From Hirudinaria manillensis (taxonomy: Eukaryota > Annelida > Clitellata > Hirudinida > Hirudinidae): 64,000 bases of DNA. The stretch lies in assembly GCA_034509925.1 (NCBI GenBank), contig CM067530.1:6010001-6074000 (forward strand), given 5' to 3'. The stretch's first letter is position 1, and each line of letters begins with the position of its first letter. Positions 50,891 to 64,000 of the stretch are shown piece by piece. The notes under the pieces are model-generated. The model ran no database searches and had not been told where the DNA came from. It was given only the letters and a program-made list of their open reading frames with translations. The position numbers were made by a program, and so were the translations under genes.

Positions 50891-52769
50891 CGGGCGACGG
50901 ACGAAACCGATTGAGAATAAAACAAGAATAAAAATAAAACAAGAATAAAATAAAAATAAATTAAGAATAAAACAAGAATAAAATAAAACAAAAATAAAAT
51001 AAGAATAACTGTGGTCAGCCTTGCTTTGATGATAGAATAGAAAGTTTTTGTTGTTTTCATTTAAGTTTCTTACACCTGTCATGATTTTCATAAACTTTCT
51101 TATTCATTTTTATATTCAGTTGAAGCCGCGATTGAATCATGTATTGCATTCAGTCCTTGCAGTGAACTTGCATCTGCCAAGATCAATAATAAGTGAAATT
51201 CTGATTGCAATAATACTTTAAATGCTCAATATAATTACACGGATTAATTTCAATCGACAATAATCTCTAATTTGTTTGTTTTTAAACTGTGAATGACATT
51301 AGTTCAAAGTTTATTATTAAAATGTATTGATCTTATTTTTCTTTACATTGATCTTCTTTTTTTTTATTGCTAAATTTCCATCCACATAGTACAAATGTCT
51401 TTGAGATTGTGGATATATTTGTTATTATGTTATATTTATTTATGTTAATATTCTGTGCCTCCTCAATATTTTCTTCCTGTTGACACTGCCAGTTGTTATG
51501 AGAATCCATAACAAAATTGTTGCTGTACTGCATTCAAAACTCCACCATTTGTAATGGATTAGAATTGATTATAATCAATTGATTATCTTTGATTATAATC
51601 AATTATAATTGATCATAATCCATTATAAGTTTAGGAACAAAATTCTATTCAAACTATGAAATCAGGATTTGATTGGTTTTTCCAAATTAAGTTGCATCCA
51701 AGGCTGCATTTCCCTTATGAAAATGATTCATATTTTGGAGTCCCAATGATATTTTAGATGACGGAATAAATAAGTTTCAAATCTCAAAGATTTTGCAGGG
51801 TTCTCTGATGGTTCTCTGTCCTGGTGATTCACATCAGCCATCATACCAAATTAATATTAATTACCTTGATTGTTTTGGAACTTGTGTTATTTTGATTAAA
51901 TGGGGATAGTTTATATATTCATGACTTTAGTTGTTTAAAGTTTCGTTTTTTGTTTTCATATTTGTTTCACTCATGTTATTGCTCTGGTCATGTCTGTCTT
52001 GACTTTTGGAATAGAAAATTATTGCAGCAAAGCACTCTCCAAGTTAGTTGCGTGTGTATCTAAAGAAAGTATTTTACTGCACTAAACTAAATTGTATGGA
52101 GAAAACATGCCTTCATTCACTTGTTTCTAAGTGCTGTCATTCAATATTTCGGTCGTGTTTGTTCTAACCTGTCGTCGAGCGTTAAATCATATGACGCTAC
52201 AGTGGGTCTCCATCAGCAGACCAAGGGGTTTTAGAGATGTGTTAGCATATTTTTTCAGACATCCCATATGCAATATCAGAATACGCTAGACAGAAATAAA
52301 TATGCGAATAGCGGTTTCTCTGGTGTCATGTTATCCTTTTTGTATGGAATTTTGGATTAAGCAAAATATGGTGGGATAAATATTCATTGTCAAAAGACAT
52401 CATAAAGTCTTATCAGGAACTGAGGGCTACTAAATCTTAAGAGGGTTCTTGATTTAATCCAGCACGGCCCCGGTGCATCAACATTATTTATATTAAAGTT
52501 CTTTAATTCAATTTTTTATTTAAACTGCTTTATTTGTAATTGATATACTTTGCTAACAAAATTTAAATATTTAATTCAATGATGTCTGTTGATAATTCCA
52601 ACTAGGTTTATATTATTAAATTATTTTTATTAATAATGTTTTATGTAAAAATATTATTTATTTATTTAATTTTTATTTAAAAAAATATAATATTTATTAT
52701 CTAGCTTTCTTCGGAAACCTCTTGCAATCTTTCTTAGTTTACATACGTCCTTTTCCGATTCGCAGCAAG
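50891..52769. other. Mondo 3' region and RPS18 upstream region
   Basis: The 3' untranslated region of Mondo starts with an A-rich stretch of repeated AATAAA-like words (50914-51005). The first AATAAA is at 50916-50921. Self-complementary AT words cluster at about 51546-51612. The rest is AT-rich and holds no gene I can support. The last 100 bp should contain the RPS18 promoter. Confidence 0.55.
52749..52757 (+). promoter_or_regulatory. Candidate 5' TOP tract of RPS18
   Basis: A CCTTTTCC pyrimidine run about 13 bp upstream of the RPS18 ATG. Ribosomal-protein mRNAs typically begin with C followed by pyrimidines, so transcription probably starts here. This is inferred from position and sequence only. 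Confidence 0.45.
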
Positions 52770-53463
<694 letters not shown>

Positions 53464-53488
53464 GCAAACTGTGGAGCCATGTTTTATA

Positions 53489-53494
53489 AATAAA
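53489..53494 (+). terminator. Candidate polyadenylation signal of RPS18
   Basis: AAT AAA 26 bp after the stop codon, typical for compact ribosomal-protein genes. Confidence 0.65.
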
Positions 53495-55202
53495 TTTTAT
53501 CAAAACATGCAAGTATTAGAATTTATGTGTTGGTATACAATTCTGTGCGTAAATCATTGTGGGCGTGCATTTTCAGCATCGTTAATGGGTTTTAGATTTG
53601 GTTCTGATTTCACTAGGTTGGATGTTTAGTTGCCTCTGGTAATTTGTAAAGTCAGAAGAGGAAGAGTGTTTCATTTTGTTGTGTCTTGTATGATTTGTTT
53701 GGATTGGCTGGTTAGGTTTTGGTCTCCAAGTTTGAACTTAGTGGATCGTTTTGACGCCGAGGTCCGGAGTGAGTGCTAAATAGAGATTTCGAAACAGGAA
53801 GATAAATTTGGATCTGCTTAAGGTACGTTGAGTGATGGCTCCCTGTATCGAACAATAATGAATGAGTCAGGATATTTTATCCTGAATGGCGAGCTCATTA
53901 AGTGAGATGATTTCGGTTCTGGATTCCACGCTGGATATTTGAAAAGTGGCAGTTGAGAGACAAGTTGTTTTTTGTGTTTGCTTGAATTAACGCCGATCTA
54001 ATTTTATTTAACAAAAAAAAGCCGTGAAAAGACATGAAAAGGCAGTGCTTTTAACTTTAATTCACCTGCTACTTGTCGTCTGTCGAGGCGGATGATGCAT
54101 GAACTGAAACAAATTAGCGATCAGAGGAGACTGGCGATTCATATGCCTGAATTATGGATGAAGGACGAGTAGGCATCTTGATATGTTTCTTACCTCAAGA
54201 TGTCATGCCATTTCCACAATTTGCAAATGACGCTTCAAGACGGAGCACCAAAGAATTCTTAGAAATACTTCAAAGAGCGTCATTAAAGAATTGTCGGTGA
54301 TTTTTTTATATTTCATCTCCCGCTCTTGAAAATAAATATTACACACCCAATAAAATAATTTTTTTCGCCAACGTTACTTGGAATCAAAATTATCCGGGGT
54401 CATGTCGAGAAGAAACTGCAGTTTTACTGATAACTTCCTGCTTACCCTATCGCTTTGAACTTCCTCCTCAAAGCTCGACCCACATCTCAAACGAAAACAA
54501 TTTGCCTGGAGGGGTGGGTGAGACTTATGCTAATACGAATTATTGACCCCCATATCGCTTCTTAGAAAATTTGCTATTTTCATATCGAAATCAGCACGAT
54601 TTCGTGATGAAGGCATGTAATGATTACTTCATATTGACCTCAATATCACATCTGATCTAGCAAAATGACTGCAACGACAAGACATGGAAACACCGTTTTC
54701 TCTATTAATAACATGCTGGGGCGTCAATTGGTACCATTAACGGATGGACGCGTTCAGATGGATCGCTAATATCATAATAACACGGGACACGACAGTGTTT
54801 GTCTTGACGCTTAATAGCTAAATATTTGATGAGGAATATATCATCACACTTAATAATCATCGATGTTATTTTCATGCTATTTCATACTAGCCATGCAGCT
54901 TTTGAACTCTTAACTAGTTTTTTTGGTAATCCAAAATATCGAAACGTTGATTATTGCCGGCAAAACTTGTTATAACGAATCATGCATCTCTTAAAAAGCT
55001 TTTATGGCGGTCAACCTCCCAGTGAGGACGGAGTGGATATAATTAAATATCTGGCCACGATTGTTTATGATTGCGAATTATTTTATTTTTGTACAGCAGC
55101 TGCTTATTTATTTATGCTCTTCGTCATGCATTGACATTGCACTTTCGAACGATTGACGCCATTAAGGCAATGGGAACATAAAAGAAGAGGTATTAGATTT
55201 CT

Positions 55203-55208
55203 TTTATT
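55203..55208 (-). terminator. Candidate polyadenylation signal of TLX
   Basis: A minus-strand AATAAA about 120 bp beyond the TLX stop codon. Confidence 0.5.
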
Positions 55209-55326
55209 TGTCCTAGAAAGGTTCCTTTTAGGAGCGTGTTTCTGGTTCAAAATAGAACAACTTCAAAACTAAAATGTTGTCATTTGGCCGCAGATATAAA
55301 CAAAAACATGTGGTCCGTCGGAACGG

Positions 55327-57608
55327 CTATAGGTCCTCTCCTCTCTGATCGCCGACAGGGTAAAGTGGCTCGGGGGATGAAATTGGGGTGGCATGACCTG
55401 AATCATCAGCCCATGGTTGGAGGTTCTGGAGAGCATTAAGAGAGGCATTGTTGAGGCAGAGAGGGTCTGGAGACGAGTAGGTGTTCTTCGAAGATTCCGA
55501 GTGCAGGTTGAGTATGAATCTATTGGCAGCCTGTCTCTCTGCTTCCCTTTCTTCCGCTGTTTGCCTTCTGATACGAAAATTCCTCAAAACATCATTCTGA
55601 ATCCTACATATTTTACTTTACAGGATTCACTTTTCACAGTTATGGATTTCTAAAAAAACATTTCAAGAAACCCTAGAGAAACGATAAATGGCAGAGTAAA
55701 TAAATAAAATATTTGTATTATATTGTAAACTAATGCACCAATTCAAAGGCAGTCAATAGTTAAATCAATATGGCGAGTAAAATTTTGTTAAAACAAAGAA
55801 ACGACACTTTGAACTAAGTATATTCTTATGTTGTGGTCATTCGACAGCTTAACAGCCATCCCTAATGACTGAGTCATCTCAATCCTCACCCATTTGTTGC
55901 TCAGGCACTCCCTTCTACAGTTGTTTATTTACGCTATTCCTCGTGGACCAATAAAAACAAATCATCGAGAGTTTGAGTAGAAAATTAAACACGATATGGC
56001 TCTTAGCTTTAACAGCCTAGTGGTTTCTCCTTTGACCACATTTTATCAAATTTGCGACCGTCGCAAATCTTCCAATTAAGCCGAGACATGGATCCATGCT
56101 TTATTTAAAGGTAGCAGTTGGCAGTTGAAAGCACTGTGTGACCGTAATATTTTCAACTAATAATAATTAAAAACAACTTAAATTCGAGCGCATCGAATAA
56201 TTTAACGAAGATGCAGATTGGCTCACCTCCACTTGGTCCTCCTATTTTGAAACCACGTTTTGACCTGAGCGTCAGTCATTTTGAGACCCTTGGCCATTGC
56301 CGAACGCTCAGCAGATGCCAGATATTTTTGTCTGTGAAATCTCTTTTCCAGCTCAATGATTTGCAGGCGAGAAAAACTTGTCCTTGGTTTTTTGTGCTTT
56401 GGGGGAGTTCTGTTCTGGTAGGGGTGTCCAATCCGTCGTGTAACTGTGGTCGCACAAATATTGACTGTTTTTGGTTTTTTAGGTCAATAGTACAAAATAA
56501 TAAACTGTTAATTTCTATATTTAGGATATTATTTCTATGTTTTGTTTGACTAAAATAATTACGTTAAAATATAAAGCTATCGTCAATAAGTTTTAGAATT
56601 GCTATTGCTATGTTATGCTATTGCTATGTTATGATGTCGACATGTTCTACGATTCGACTTTTTTTTTTAACTTAGCAGACCTTATATTTGAAGTTGCATA
56701 TAAAGTGCTGAATATTTTTAAATCCTCGGTTGAAATTGAACAGTTTTACATAATGCCACGCGAAGGGAGTAAATGTCATGTGAAATCTGATTTCAGCATT
56801 CCATTTTTTTTGTTAATTCGCATAGAAAAGTCTTTTAAAATAAAATATAAATAACGGAAAGCCTATTTGGAATCTATAATGACTGGTCAATGCAGTTGGT
56901 TTTAATATTTAATTATTGAGTGACTCAAGAAGTAAATAAATGTAATGAAAAACATATGATAAAATGAAGTTGTGAAGTTGCGATAAGCGGCTAACATCTC
57001 ATCGGATCCCCTGTCAAACGATCCTTCCTGTCGTGCATCCACGGAAACATGATGGAGCCAGGATGCTTCTCCGTCGGACTGTGCAGGACATCTGAAGAGT
57101 CAGAATGCTGAGAGGAATTCTGCTGCTGGGAAAGTTGCTGTTGGTCGTGGAGTTTGAAAGCGGGAACTTTGATTATGTTTGGCAGGAATGGAACGAAAGG
57201 TCCCAGGTTCGGACCTGCAAAGCTTAGCGGAGGTTTGGACATTCCCTGCGGCTGGACGCCTCCGAAGGTTTTGATGTAGTGGAGAGCGGCCGCCAATCTG
57301 GTCGCATTCGTGTTGATCAGATTTTCGCATTTGAACAACTTGGACATCTGATTGTTGAGATTTGGGTCGTAATGTCCACTCGGCTGCTTTTGGACAGGAA
57401 GCTGCCTGCTTTTTGACGGACTGGACAGAATTCGACTGATGCCGAAGGAGAGTTTAGCAGGTTTCTGAGAATCTGTCTCCTGTTTGTCATCGGATCGAGC
57501 GAAATCATTGCTTTCGGCGATTTGATCTTCGCTGTTGGAGGCAGGTGAGGCATTGCCCGTTAAGTCGAGGAGGTGTTTGTTAAGATGTTCCAAAGTGCAG
57601 TCAGTCAT
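55327..57608 (-). CDS. TLX: TLX/HOX11-family homeobox transcription factor
   Basis: An NK-like homeodomain factor; in other animals TLX genes specify neurons and organ primordia. Three exons join in phase: 57608-56996, 56443-56227 and 55567-55327, giving 356 aa. An EH1 repressor motif, FGISRIL, sits at residues 55-61. The linker [12 protein letters not shown] just before the homeodomain is diagnostic for TLX. The homeodomain is about residues 221-280. It has [11 protein letters not shown] with Thr at homeodomain position 47, the hallmark of the family, in place of the usual Ile or Val. The C-terminus keeps [12 protein letters not shown] and the LQNLQPW motif. The second intron falls within homeodomain helix 3 region codons (KWR). 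The start ATG is the only one that opens this frame. Introns are short (552 and 659 bp). Confidence 0.96.
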
Positions 57609-57823
57609 AAAGTTGATCGAATTTAAAAAAAAACAAAATGAAACAGTTTAACTGGAAATTATTATTAAACGGATATTATTTGAATCGTTTGATTTCCAAA
57701 CTTCTCCTCCAGGTGGACCGGTTTTCAGTTTATGTGTCAAAACACATCCGTGGTTTGTTATTATGTGGGGGTTCGCAGTATCTTACGGATGCTTGGAAGC
57801 GACAGGCGCCATTCTAACTCGCC

Positions 57824-57845
57824 ATTGGTCGAGCCGTCGACCAAT
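57824..57845. promoter_or_regulatory. Paired inverted CCAAT boxes upstream of TLX
   Basis: A perfect inverted repeat with 9-bp arms (ATTGGTCGA and TCGACCAAT) and a 4-bp spacer. Each arm contains a CCAAT box. It lies about 215 bp upstream of the TLX start codon, a normal place for NF-Y sites. Confidence 0.5.
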
Positions 57846-60800
57846 AGGGTTGGACGCCTGGAAAGATGCGAAAGGACGTTTCATAGAAATTGATTAATTG
57901 AGAACGGACAAGCGTGTGCTTGGCTTCATTGCGAGGTGTCTCCGATGGAACTGTCTCACAACAGGAAACCAGCCAGCAAGTTTTTGTAATTGTTGCAAAT
58001 TGCGCGGCCACCTTTCTCCATAAATAAATGATGGAAAAATAAATTTGAATAAATTCTACTTCCAGTTAATGACTTTCGTTTGAAAACTCCGATCTTTATC
58101 AATTTGCCAGATTCACTTCTCTCACTACGCAAACGACCTCTGTTAAGCCTCATTTCGACTGACCAATAAACCTGCAGTCAGCACCTGTTAGCACGTGCTT
58201 TAAGATGACTCTTCCTTTTAAATATTTTTCTCTTGCAATCAATTTTGTCTAAAATTCCTTTTATATGAATAAAAAAAAAAGGAGAGAGAGACATGATGAA
58301 AGACATTGCTGTTAAAAGCAAACGTTTAAAAGTCCATAATCCTCTTGGCCTCATTAAGAGGCTTATGTTTACGTCTCTGAGTCGCCTTTTCCCCCGAGAA
58401 CACTCCATTTCACTGACCAGCAAATGAATCAGCTAATTCGCCAGACACGACACACAATTACCTCGATTGATTTCAGATGATTTCTACTCAAACGCTACTC
58501 TTTCTCAATTCTGACCGACATTTGTTTCTGAACGCACATCGTAACGGGGACAATCGGAGGCAAGTTAATGTATTGTTCCATTACAAGGAACGACCTCTGC
58601 AGTACTGCTTCGCTTTATAACGAAGTTCGGACGCTGGGTCGGCAAAAGGAAAATTGAATGTCAAGAAGACTTTGATTCTGCAAATAATCCGACGAAATGA
58701 TGGAGATGAGCGATGGTTTTTAGTCACGATATTTGTTTCAAACTGCAATCCCATCAACCTCTGACGAATAATTGCTTGAAGAGGTCACGAGGTGTTTCAA
58801 AACTAAACATCTGCCGAGCCCGGAACATTGCCAGGTCTTCGTTTCGAGACGTAAATAAATTTATTCGAAAATAATAATAATATTTATTTTATATTTATTA
58901 TTATCAATTGCCAGTATTACTAATTAGTTAATGATTTTAAGTTATAAAACTAAGTTTTTGAAAATAATTTGTACAAAAATTTTGCAGATCGTGCAAAAAA
59001 GCTTTCAAAAAGGATTGCATTGAACTTATTGGAGCGGGCAAATAAAACGAGCAACTTCTGATGAGGCCTCTCTATGTGATGATTTCTCTTTGGCATGGCG
59101 TCCATATTTCATGGCGGTTGCCTCGCGCGACATGATGATAATTGTTATGGGCACTCATCAAGGAGTCATTAACGCTCCTTTGCACTGACCATACATTTCA
59201 ATCCATTTCAATGCGAATCAATGCCTATACGCTTCTCCTAAATGTCGCCATTTTGTTGCAGAAGACAGCATCAAAGAAGCTTCTACAAAATAGTACAACA
59301 GCACATCGCAGTTGAGTGTTATTTGAGTGTTAAAAGACGAAGTAATGGGAGTGGATATTGTTTGGGCGTGTTGGGAGGAGTTCATGTTTCAAGTATGCAA
59401 TCCTCAGGACAGTCATTAAGCCCTCGCTCAAACTTCTGCGATTCTTTTTATTGAGGAGATTTGCATTTAGCGTGATATTTAAGACATTGATACAAAAGTG
59501 AATATTGTGATTTGCAACACTTTTTATCTCATCGAACAAGTAATTTGTATTCATCTTCACTCAAGGGTAATCAGGTTCAAAGTTTCAATAATTGATAAAA
59601 TCTGTTGCAAAACTTAAATAAGAGGTCCTGAAACAAATGAATTTGCAAATACATTTATTTTGTGACATTAATCAAATAACTCTCAAAATTATTAAATCAG
59701 AAAATAACGATTTAATGACGCGGAGCAAAGCACAAAAGTGGTTGTGCAGCCGCTAGAAAGCCATAAGAATATTACATTTTGCCCAGTTATCGCATAAACC
59801 ATCGACTGCATTTGCCCAACGTTTTGATTATTATCTGCTTCAATTAGCACTTAACAATATCTCAATAGATTTACAAAATTAGAGTTGAAAATTTGTAAAA
59901 CGTCGGGAAAAATTCCTTCACTTCATCACAGGCTTTCAAAAGATGACGGTGTCGCCTCATGTGTGGGAAATAATATTTTATTGATGCAATAAACTAAATA
60001 ATTACAAACACACAGAAAAATATTATTACACAATCGTCACAAAGTCTGACTATTACGCTAACTTTAATAAATATTATAAATATAAATATAAAACAAAATG
60101 AAATGAAATTGTTATTTTAAATTGTTGAAAGCATTGCGATCCTATTTCTGAACTAGCTATTTAATAATTTATTAATTTAAATTGATCATTTAGTTAATCA
60201 GTCCACACTGTCAAAATCAACATCTCATCATCACAGTGTCCATCAATGAACATAAATAGCCAAAGGCTTCCTCCTCCAAAGCGATGTTAATAAAAAGGTT
60301 TTACATCCTCATTAACCTTATTATAAATTATACTATCTTTATTATAGATAATATTATCCTTATTATAAATTATATTACCCTTATTATAGAATATGATGGA
60401 TTTACAAATACGTCAAAGTTTGTTCGTCTATATATAAAATATACAAATCGTATGATGAATAAAGGCACAAATTAACTGGCTAAATATGTTGCTATCGCAC
60501 ATTTTAAATTTTCCAGAAGGTGATGTCAGATTGTTTTTGAAGGATCCAGAAAAATGAAGTGGATGATATGTCAGGAAGACCTCAAAAAACGGATTGAATT
60601 CTTGTATGTGAAACTTTCAAGAGTGATTGCTTCTCGATGCTTTAAAACAAGTTGAACTGAACTAGTTTACTAGGTGCACATACCTTCAGAATTATAAATA
60701 TTAATGACATTATATCAGAGTATCTCCAAAAGCATTACAAATTTTTGGAGATGGATTCATGACAACAACGTAAATAAAATGAAATCCTATTACGTCGGGG

Positions 60801-62585
60801 TTAATTGATACAACTTAACGTTCAAAGCAATTAAAGGTGTGTTGTGTTTCATCAGTTCTCACTTACTTACTTAATTAATTAATCCTTGTAAATAATGATT
60901 TCAAATTTCGTTCGGCTGGAGTCAGATTTTGGAACTTGTAAAATTGTCGCGCTCTAAAGGAATGATGATGATTTCTGAGAGTGTCCCAAAATATGGTGAA
61001 AACTAATAAAATGTATTTTCGAAAACAGCGCAAATTAGAAACACTTTAAAAGTTTGTCCTTTGAAACACTGTTTCGTTTGTTTGCTTGTTTGTTTGTTTG
61101 TTTGTTTAATAGCAACCAACTTCGTAAGAAGCTCACATGAAAGGATGTTCATACACCCAAATATCTCCCAACTTCTTACATGGAGCTTCATCATCAAGAG
61201 ATCAGTGGCTATGAAGAAAGAGTGATGAGAAATTAAATATTAAATAAATTAATACCAAGTGTACCCCATTAAAGATTACGAAGTTTGTACCCTAACTGTC
61301 CACCATGGACACTGACAACCATGGGCACCAAGTGAGACCGAAATGTTGATTCAACTCAAAACATAACCAAACCGACGTTCATAACCTTCAATTAAAGAAG
61401 AAAAAATGTTTCCAATATATTTTTTTTTATTACATCTGGATAATTAATTGGAGGAATAAATACCTGAACATTATCAACAAGAAAGGTCGGATAAACTGGA
61501 AAATGTTAGGGCAGATGACACTCGGATGTAATTATATAATATATAATTTATTAATATATAGAATGTTAGCCACCATCTATGAAATGATAGACAAAATACT
61601 GTAGAAATTAAAAAAAGCTGTTGATTTTGAAAATATTTCGCCAACCACTGCCACACACCTTCTTCTCTGGATGCATCGACGTTCAAGTCTATCAAAACAA
61701 AAACTTAAACATGTCCCAACAACAAAAAGCTGTTTATCCTTTCCAAGAATCCCTCGCTAAATCTTCAGAAAAATTCTCCTATTCATTAAAAAATTAAAAA
61801 TTTTTTTGCCAATCAGCACCCATAACTTGTGAAGTTAAAATATCTCCAGCTTCTCCAGTTAAAAAAAAACAGTGCAAGCTTAGAGGAAAACTAGTAAACA
61901 AAGTGTACAAAGAAGGATCCAACAGAAGAAGTCGGTCGAGAATGAAAGAATGTTTCTTGAATATTAGTCGAGACATTTGAGCATCCGAGATACAATCATC
62001 AACGATTCGTAATCTCAGTTCAAAGAATTTAAAAGTGAACTACAAACTAATCTGCCAGAAAAATGAGACAAAATTTTAAAAAGAAAATGCCTTCGTCGCA
62101 TTTGACGGGCCACGAGTTTAAAACATTTCACCCCTCCGTCATCCTTTTCGCGTTAATTAAATTCTCAATTTTTGATGGTAATTCAATTCTTAATTCAAAC
62201 TTAATGATAATTAAATTAATATCTTAATTACATTTTTTTTAACTTTTACAAAAAAGGTCTTCTAAAAAAAAAAAGAAAACTGAAAATAAACTGACGGTTA
62301 AAATAAAGAATCCTTCCTCAGATCGCTCGACGTCTAATTTGGCGAAAAAAGTGAATAAAATAACCAAAAATAGTGAATTAATATCTCTCAGAACAATGAA
62401 GTAAACATCGAGAGCAAGAAGAAAAATAAAAATGCAATAGTTATGCACAGACAGACAGATGGCATGGCAGGTCCTTAAAAGTCCGAACGTTCGGGGAATT
62501 TCGGACGCTTCCGAGAACGAACTGTGAGCAGGAAAAGTTATAAAAATATTGAAAATTCTGAAATGACATTTGCGTGTGCCTCTGA

Positions 62586-62643
62586 AAACAACAACAACAA
62601 CAACAGCAACAACAACAACAACAACAACAACAGCAACAACAAT
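62586..62643. repeat. Trinucleotide repeat (AAC)n with AGC interruptions
   Basis: About 19 AAC/AGC units downstream of LRSAM1. A minus-strand open frame across it encodes a run of cysteines and is an artefact. Confidence 0.9.
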
Positions 62644-62788
62644 CCCACCGAAGAAGTTGAACTCGAGGGTGACGCAAAATTAGTTAACCATTAAAGGCAA
62701 TAAACACGAAGAATGTAAAACCACGCCCGGGACGCAAAACGCGTGTAAAACGAAAAGTTTCCGTTCGTTGGCCGATCGCTCGGCTCGT

Positions 62789-63376
62789 TTATTTGTAAAT
62801 TTTAATCTTTTTGCTGATGGGCTGTCTGTCCATCGGGCAGAGGGCAAGACTCTCGGAACATCGGAGGCAGACGCAGATGTGGCCGCAATCGAGGAACAAG
62901 ACGTTGGCCTGATTGAATGAATTGATTGATTGAATTCAATGAATTAATCAAATGAATTCAACAATTGATTGAATGAATTGCAAAAAAATAAGTTTCTTAA
63001 CAATTGAATAAATTTAACAGAAAACATCTTAAATTGTAGACAGGGCACTCACAGGTCCTTCCATGCAGACGACACATTCCGCCAGACTGCTCGTCAGGTC
63101 AAAATATTCCTTTCCAGCGATGGTGGTCGGCGTACTGGCCTCGGCCTAGGACGAATAAGAACGTTCTTAATTATTCGACAATTGGCTTGAAATCACATGA
63201 TTGGTTATAATTAACGTGATTAATTATTCATAATAAAAATAATAAACTTACCTGAGTGGTCTGGACACTGGAGGCATCACTTTTGTAAGATTTTATGTTG
63301 AATAGGATCTTTTCTCTACTCAAGCACGAACCAATTCCAATCTGTAATATTTAATAATAATAATAATGTAATGATG

Positions 63377-63416
<40 letters not shown>

Positions 63417-63909
63417 TGACATTTATTAAAAGAAAAGCAGAATTCACTGACAATGATATAAGCTCTTTTGATGTCTATCATAATACTCATAATTATCATC
63501 ATCATCACCACCAAGCATTAAAAATTACAAGTACCTCCGTCAACTTATCATTATCCAGTTGCAGTACTGTTTCAATGGTCATCCTCCTCTGAGCAAAATG
63601 TGGAATGAATTCTGCAGCATCACTTCTCCTCAGGAGCTCAATGACCTCGTATTCCAGATGGTTCTCCTGCAAAAACAATGATGATGACGATGATGATGAC
63701 ATCAACCTTTCAATTCAATTCAATTCAAAATATTTCCAAACAAAAATAACAAAAATTAATTGACAACCAATCAACTAACTGCAAAATCCCTTCCACAAAA
63801 ACAAAATGGATAAAAGAACTCAATCATCACAAATTTTCAAATATTAAAATATTGGCTGTCGAACCTTTTTCATATTTTCAATCAATTGATTTAAGGATAA
63901 ACTCAACAG
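62789..63909 (-). CDS. LRSAM1: LRSAM1 E3 ubiquitin ligase, C-terminal part (partial)
   Basis: LRSAM1 ubiquitinates TSG101 and intracellular bacteria in mammals. Five exons are visible: 63865-63909, 63535-63666, 63252-63341, 63053-63145 and 62789-62908, giving the last 159 residues. The gene runs off the right edge, so the leucine-rich repeats and most of the coiled coil are outside. Reading 5' to 3': the end of the coiled coil (QLIENMKK), a SAM domain (from about ENHLEYEVIELL to EKILFNI), a linker, and a RING finger with ECVVCMEGP, DCGHICVCLRC and LCPMD. The protein ends KIKIYK, like the basic end of LRSAM1. All visible junctions are phase 0. The last RING ligand, normally Cys in CPxC, is Asp here. 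The most upstream exon (63865-63909) is less certain than the others. Confidence 0.85.
63352..63412. repeat. Trinucleotide repeat (AAT)n
   Basis: An AAT/GAT run in the LRSAM1 intron between 63342 and 63534. Confidence 0.9.
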
Positions 63910-64000
63910 CTTTTGGAGATAGATATTTTAAAAGTTGTAAAAGATCTTTTTACAATTATAACAGCATTCACTTGAAATCTTTTTAAAATGTTGAGTCATT

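Larger units (their letters stand above)
53464..55326. other. Intergenic region downstream of RPS18 and TLX
   Basis: RPS18 and TLX converge on this 1.9 kb. No gene was found. The part around 53700-54750 is less repetitive than most intergenic DNA in the window. It carries an octamer-like ATGCTAAT at 54527-54534 and several homeodomain-like TAAT cores, so it may include a TLX enhancer. That is a guess from composition. A minus-strand AATAAA at 55203-55208 is the likely TLX poly(A) signal. Confidence 0.45.
57609..62788. other. Intergenic region between TLX and LRSAM1
   Basis: The left end (57609 to about 58200) is less AT-rich and should hold the TLX promoter. The remainder, about 4.5 kb, contains no gene I can support. 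It holds (GTTT)n at about 61078-61110, short repeats of CCTTATTATA at about 60310-60390, and (AAC)n near the right end. A minus-strand AATAAA overlapping the LRSAM1 stop (62788-62793) may be too close to be used. Further 3' untranslated sequence of LRSAM1 probably lies here. Confidence 0.5.

Noticed and set aside
62441-62677. Minus-strand open frame with a run of cysteines
   Set aside because: It is the AAC repeat read in the TGT frame.

Overview
This is a window of nuclear DNA from an animal, most likely a non-vertebrate. It is AT-rich and full of microsatellites and minisatellites. Its genes are cut into many short exons by mostly short GT-AG introns. I assembled the gene models by hand from splice sites, reading phase and family resemblance. 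I could not run any alignment, so I do not name a species. A KIND-FERM-PDZ-PTP phosphatase, an FHAD1-like gene, a Mondo gene, a TLX homeobox gene and an LRSAM1 gene together point to a metazoan. Nothing I can see separates the invertebrate phyla.

Layout: (1) 1-11568 is a long gene desert with simple repeats, a cluster of CACGTG E-boxes and a GC-richer island. (2) 11569-15172, plus strand, is an EFA6/PSD-type Arf6 exchange factor (10 exons, 765 aa). (3) 16030-28625, minus strand, is a PTPN13-like tyrosine phosphatase (38 exons, about 1,684 aa), converging on EFA6. (4) 29891-42243, minus strand, is an FHAD1-like protein with an N-terminal FHA domain and a long coiled coil. It is interrupted at 33642-38971 by a 5.3 kb foldback-type mobile element with long inverted arms. 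(5) 43030-50890, plus strand, is a Mondo (MLXIP/ChREBP) bHLH-zipper factor (19 exons, about 979 aa), divergent from the FHAD1-like gene. (6) 52770-53463, plus strand, is RPS18 (4 exons, 153 aa). (7) 55327-57608, minus strand, is a TLX homeobox gene (3 exons, 356 aa). (8) 62789 to beyond 63909, minus strand, is the 3' end of LRSAM1, with SAM and RING domains. It continues past the right edge.

The genes do not form a pathway. They are a mix of housekeeping (RPS18), signalling (EFA6, PTPN13-like), transcription (Mondo, TLX) and ubiquitin (LRSAM1) genes. The EFA6-TLX linkage recalls the PSD/TLX pairs on vertebrate chromosomes and may be ancestral.

The most unusual things are: the foldback element, which appears to sit inside a coding exon of the FHAD1-like gene; a WPD-to-WPH change in the phosphatase; an Asp in place of the last zinc-binding Cys of the LRSAM1 RING; a run of symmetric, partly duplicated exons in the phosphatase linker; and a very uniform 27-bp minisatellite filling one of its introns.
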